A DNA stretch of 6,821 nucleotides from a candidate division BRC1 bacterium ADurb.BinA292 (GTDB lineage: Bacteria; Sumerlaeota; Sumerlaeia; MVZB01), in the NCBI GenBank assembly GCA_002068205.1, contig MVZB01000183.1, forward strand, positions 1 to 6,821, in the 5' to 3' direction. The position numbers and the translations under genes were made by a program. The notes under the pieces are model-generated. The model had not been told where the DNA came from and did no database searches. It saw only the letters and a list, made by a program, of their open reading frames with translations. Shown piece after piece: positions 6,258 to 6,821 of this stretch (position 1 is the stretch's first letter; each line of letters opens with the position of its first letter).

Positions 6258-6412
6258 TCTTCTCACTCAATTGTCCGTCTCTCGTCCTCGTCCTCATTTA
6301 AGTATCGTCCCTCGTCCTCATCAAGAATCGTCCCTCGCCTTTCGTCCTCGTGATTGCCCCCAACGGCCCGCCCCGATTTTTCTCCCTCGTTGTGAGCCCC
6401 CGATTCATCCGA
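6258..6412. repeat. Dispersed pyrimidine-rich intergenic repeat, copy 3
   Basis: Repeated CTCGTCC units occur here, including TATCGTCCCTCGTCCTCAT (6303-6321) and AATCGTCCCTCGC (6326-6338). CGTCCTCGT (6343-6351) and CCCCCAACGGCCCGCCCC (6357-6374) follow, then GATTTTTC, CTCCCTCG and CCCCCGATTC. The core (CGTCCTCGT, about five bases, CCCCCAACGGCCC-CCCC) corresponds to copies 1 and 2 in the same order and orientation. The tail is more diverged. A long frame crosses it, but the low-complexity content argues against translation. Confidence 0.5.
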
Positions 6413-6426
6413 AACTCGTACGAACA

Positions 6427-6449
6427 TTAGTGTTTCAACGGGACACTAA
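6427..6449 (+). promoter_or_regulatory. Hairpin abutting the small ORF's ribosome-binding site
   Basis: TTAGTGTTTC (6427-6436) pairs with GGGACACTAA (6440-6449) around the 3-nt loop AAC. This gives ten pairs, two of them G-T. The 3' arm includes the first two bases of AAGGA (6448-6452), the Shine-Dalgarno of the 19-codon ORF that starts at 6457. In RNA the structure would sit directly on the ribosome landing site, so it could affect initiation. It could also be a DNA operator. The role is an inference from position. Confidence 0.5.
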
Positions 6450-6456
6450 GGACTGC

Positions 6457-6516
6457 ATGCACAACATTTTTATCCCCTCAGAGAAACGGCGACGGCGTCG
6501 TAAAAAGCTCGCGTGA
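6457..6516 (+). CDS. Candidate 19-aa basic small protein
   Basis: ATG at 6457 to TGA at 6514-6516 encodes a 19-residue peptide. It has a hydrophobic start (MHNIFIPSE) and a very basic tail (KRRRRRKKLA). AAGGA (6448-6452) lies 4 nt upstream, a better ribosome-binding site than those of prfA or the HNH gene. Against it, the third codon positions are not strongly G or C, unlike the established genes here, and the ORF is short enough to arise by chance. The basic tail could bind nucleic acid, membrane or ribosome, or it could be a leader peptide. I do not recognise a family. A longer frame from 6271 runs through the dispersed repeat and is unlikely. Confidence 0.35.
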   Translation: MHNIFIPSEKRRRRRKKLA

Positions 6517-6529
6517 AAATTACGCTCCG

Positions 6530-6559
6530 CTAAGTTCCTCTAAGGGTCCCTAAGGGAAT
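6530..6559. repeat. Three 10-bp tandem units beginning CTAAG
   Basis: CTAAGTTCCT (6530), CTAAGGGTCC (6540) and CTAAGGGAAT (6550) follow one another with an exact 10-bp period, about one helical turn. A further CTAAGG is at 6446-6451, in the 3' arm of the upstream hairpin. Such phased units can be protein-binding sites, but they may be simple sequence. Confidence 0.5.
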
Positions 6560-6571
6560 TCCTTTTTCCCT
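6553..6571 (+). terminator. Weak terminator-like stem after the small ORF
   Basis: AGGGAA (6553-6558) pairs with TTCCCT (6566-6571) around a 7-nt loop. An alternative pairing, AAGG (6552-6555) with CCTT (6561-6564), would be followed by three T residues. Stems are short and several foldings compete. Termination here is possible for the small ORF, but poorly supported. Confidence 0.2.
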
Positions 6572-6683
6572 CTCCTTCGCCGCATAATAATCCCCAACAC
6601 CGAGCGCTCCCAAACGCCCGCTGGTCTCCCATCTTGTAACACTCCGGAGCAGTTTGCCCCCATTACATCATTTATATTAGCAT

Positions 6684-6721
6684 TTCGAATTTGTTTCGTA
6701 CTTCGAAATTCGTATTTCGAA
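6684..6721. repeat. AT-rich patch with three TTCGAA palindromes
   Basis: TTCGAA occurs at 6684-6689, 6702-6707 and 6716-6721, with TTTCGTA and TTCGTAT between them. The units read as a degenerate ATTTCG/ACTTCG series. This is the most AT-rich DNA in the window and ends 13 bp before the start codon at 6735. TATATT (6673-6678) just upstream could be a -10 box, but no convincing -35 partner is seen. Confidence 0.5.
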
Positions 6722-6734
6722 TTCTCTTCTTCCC

Positions 6735-6821
6735 ATGTCCAACCCCAACCTCGCCACCATCTCCCACTGCATCGACGCCTTCGAAGCCGTCCTCCTGCGC
6801 TCGATTGTTCGCCTCGCCGGC
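6735..6821 (+). CDS. 5' end of an unrecognised coding sequence, cut by the window edge
   Basis: The frame is open from ATG at 6735 to the end of the window (29 codons, no stop). It begins MSNPNLATISH, and the visible part continues as a likely amphipathic helix (CIDAFEAVLLRSIVRLAG). Of the 28 codons after the ATG, 25 end in G or C. This matches the bias of the established genes and contrasts with the AT-rich DNA just before it, and it is the main evidence that this is a real gene start. No Shine-Dalgarno is visible in the pyrimidine-rich upstream sequence. It does not look like the start of PrmC, the usual prfA neighbour. Too little is visible to assign a family. Confidence 0.6.
   Translation, partial: MSNPNLATISHCIDAFEAVLLRSIVRLAG

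Larger units (their letters stand above)
6160..6734. other. 575-bp intergenic region downstream of prfA
   Basis: This is the longest gene-poor stretch. In order it holds a GC stem (CCGGG 6234-6238 with CCCGG 6243-6247, loop CTTT, no T-run after it, so a poor terminator), dispersed repeat copy 3, a hairpin before a small basic ORF, a 10-bp tandem repeat with a terminator-like stem, and an AT-rich TTCGAA patch before the next gene. Base composition falls from GC-rich at the left to AT-rich at the right. Confidence 0.6.

Noticed and set aside
5011..6297. 428-aa open frame on the minus strand, opposite prfA
   Set aside because: It is the antisense shadow of a certain release factor gene, with low-complexity Gly/Ala/Asp-rich translation and no motif.
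1..6821. tRNA, rRNA, known riboswitch or insertion sequence
   Set aside because: Reading both strands I saw no cloverleaf with a TTCRANY arm, no rRNA-like conserved block, no familiar riboswitch core and no transposase or terminal-repeat pair flanked by target duplications.

Overview
The window comes from a GC-rich bacterial chromosome. Codons in the genes end overwhelmingly in G or C, while the spacers hold pyrimidine-rich or AT-rich low-complexity DNA. No tRNA, rRNA, transposase, phage gene or CRISPR array is visible. The best guess for the host is a member of the Planctomycetota or a close relative. This rests on the style of the HNH protein (an N-terminal 'LVLN...' domain before a zinc HNH motif), on large unrecognised membrane-anchored proteins, and on spacer repeats of the ATCGNT, CTCGTCC and TTCGAA type. 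It is an inference from memory, not a database result.

Layout, left to right. Positions 1-130 are a pyrimidine-rich dispersed repeat. Two minus-strand genes then form a likely operon (1123 to 131): a 171-aa single-pass membrane protein followed by a 150-aa DUF421/YetF-type membrane protein. A 432-bp divergent spacer (1124-1555) carries several inverted repeats, one long, and a possible promoter. It leads into a plus-strand pair: a 198-aa HNH endonuclease-family protein (1556-2152) and a 537-aa membrane-anchored protein of unknown function (2149-3762), joined by an ATGA stop/start overlap. A 62-bp convergent spacer with a hexanucleotide tandem repeat separates them from cysQ (4745 to 3825, minus), a 3'(2'),5'-bisphosphate nucleotidase. 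A 337-bp divergent spacer with a second copy of the dispersed repeat separates cysQ from prfA (5083-6159), peptide chain release factor 1. The last 575-bp spacer (6160-6734) holds a third repeat copy, a hairpin immediately before a Shine-Dalgarno sequence and a 19-codon basic small ORF, a 10-bp tandem repeat and an AT-rich TTCGAA patch. A coding sequence then starts at 6735 and runs off the end.

The recognisable genes are housekeeping: translation termination (prfA), sulfur or nucleotide salvage (cysQ) and membrane physiology (the DUF421 pair). No defence or biosynthetic system is evident. The least explained material is the 537-aa protein coupled to the HNH gene, the homologous repeats in three separate spacers, the structured divergent spacer at 1124-1555, and the hairpin/small-ORF/tandem-repeat cluster at 6427-6571.
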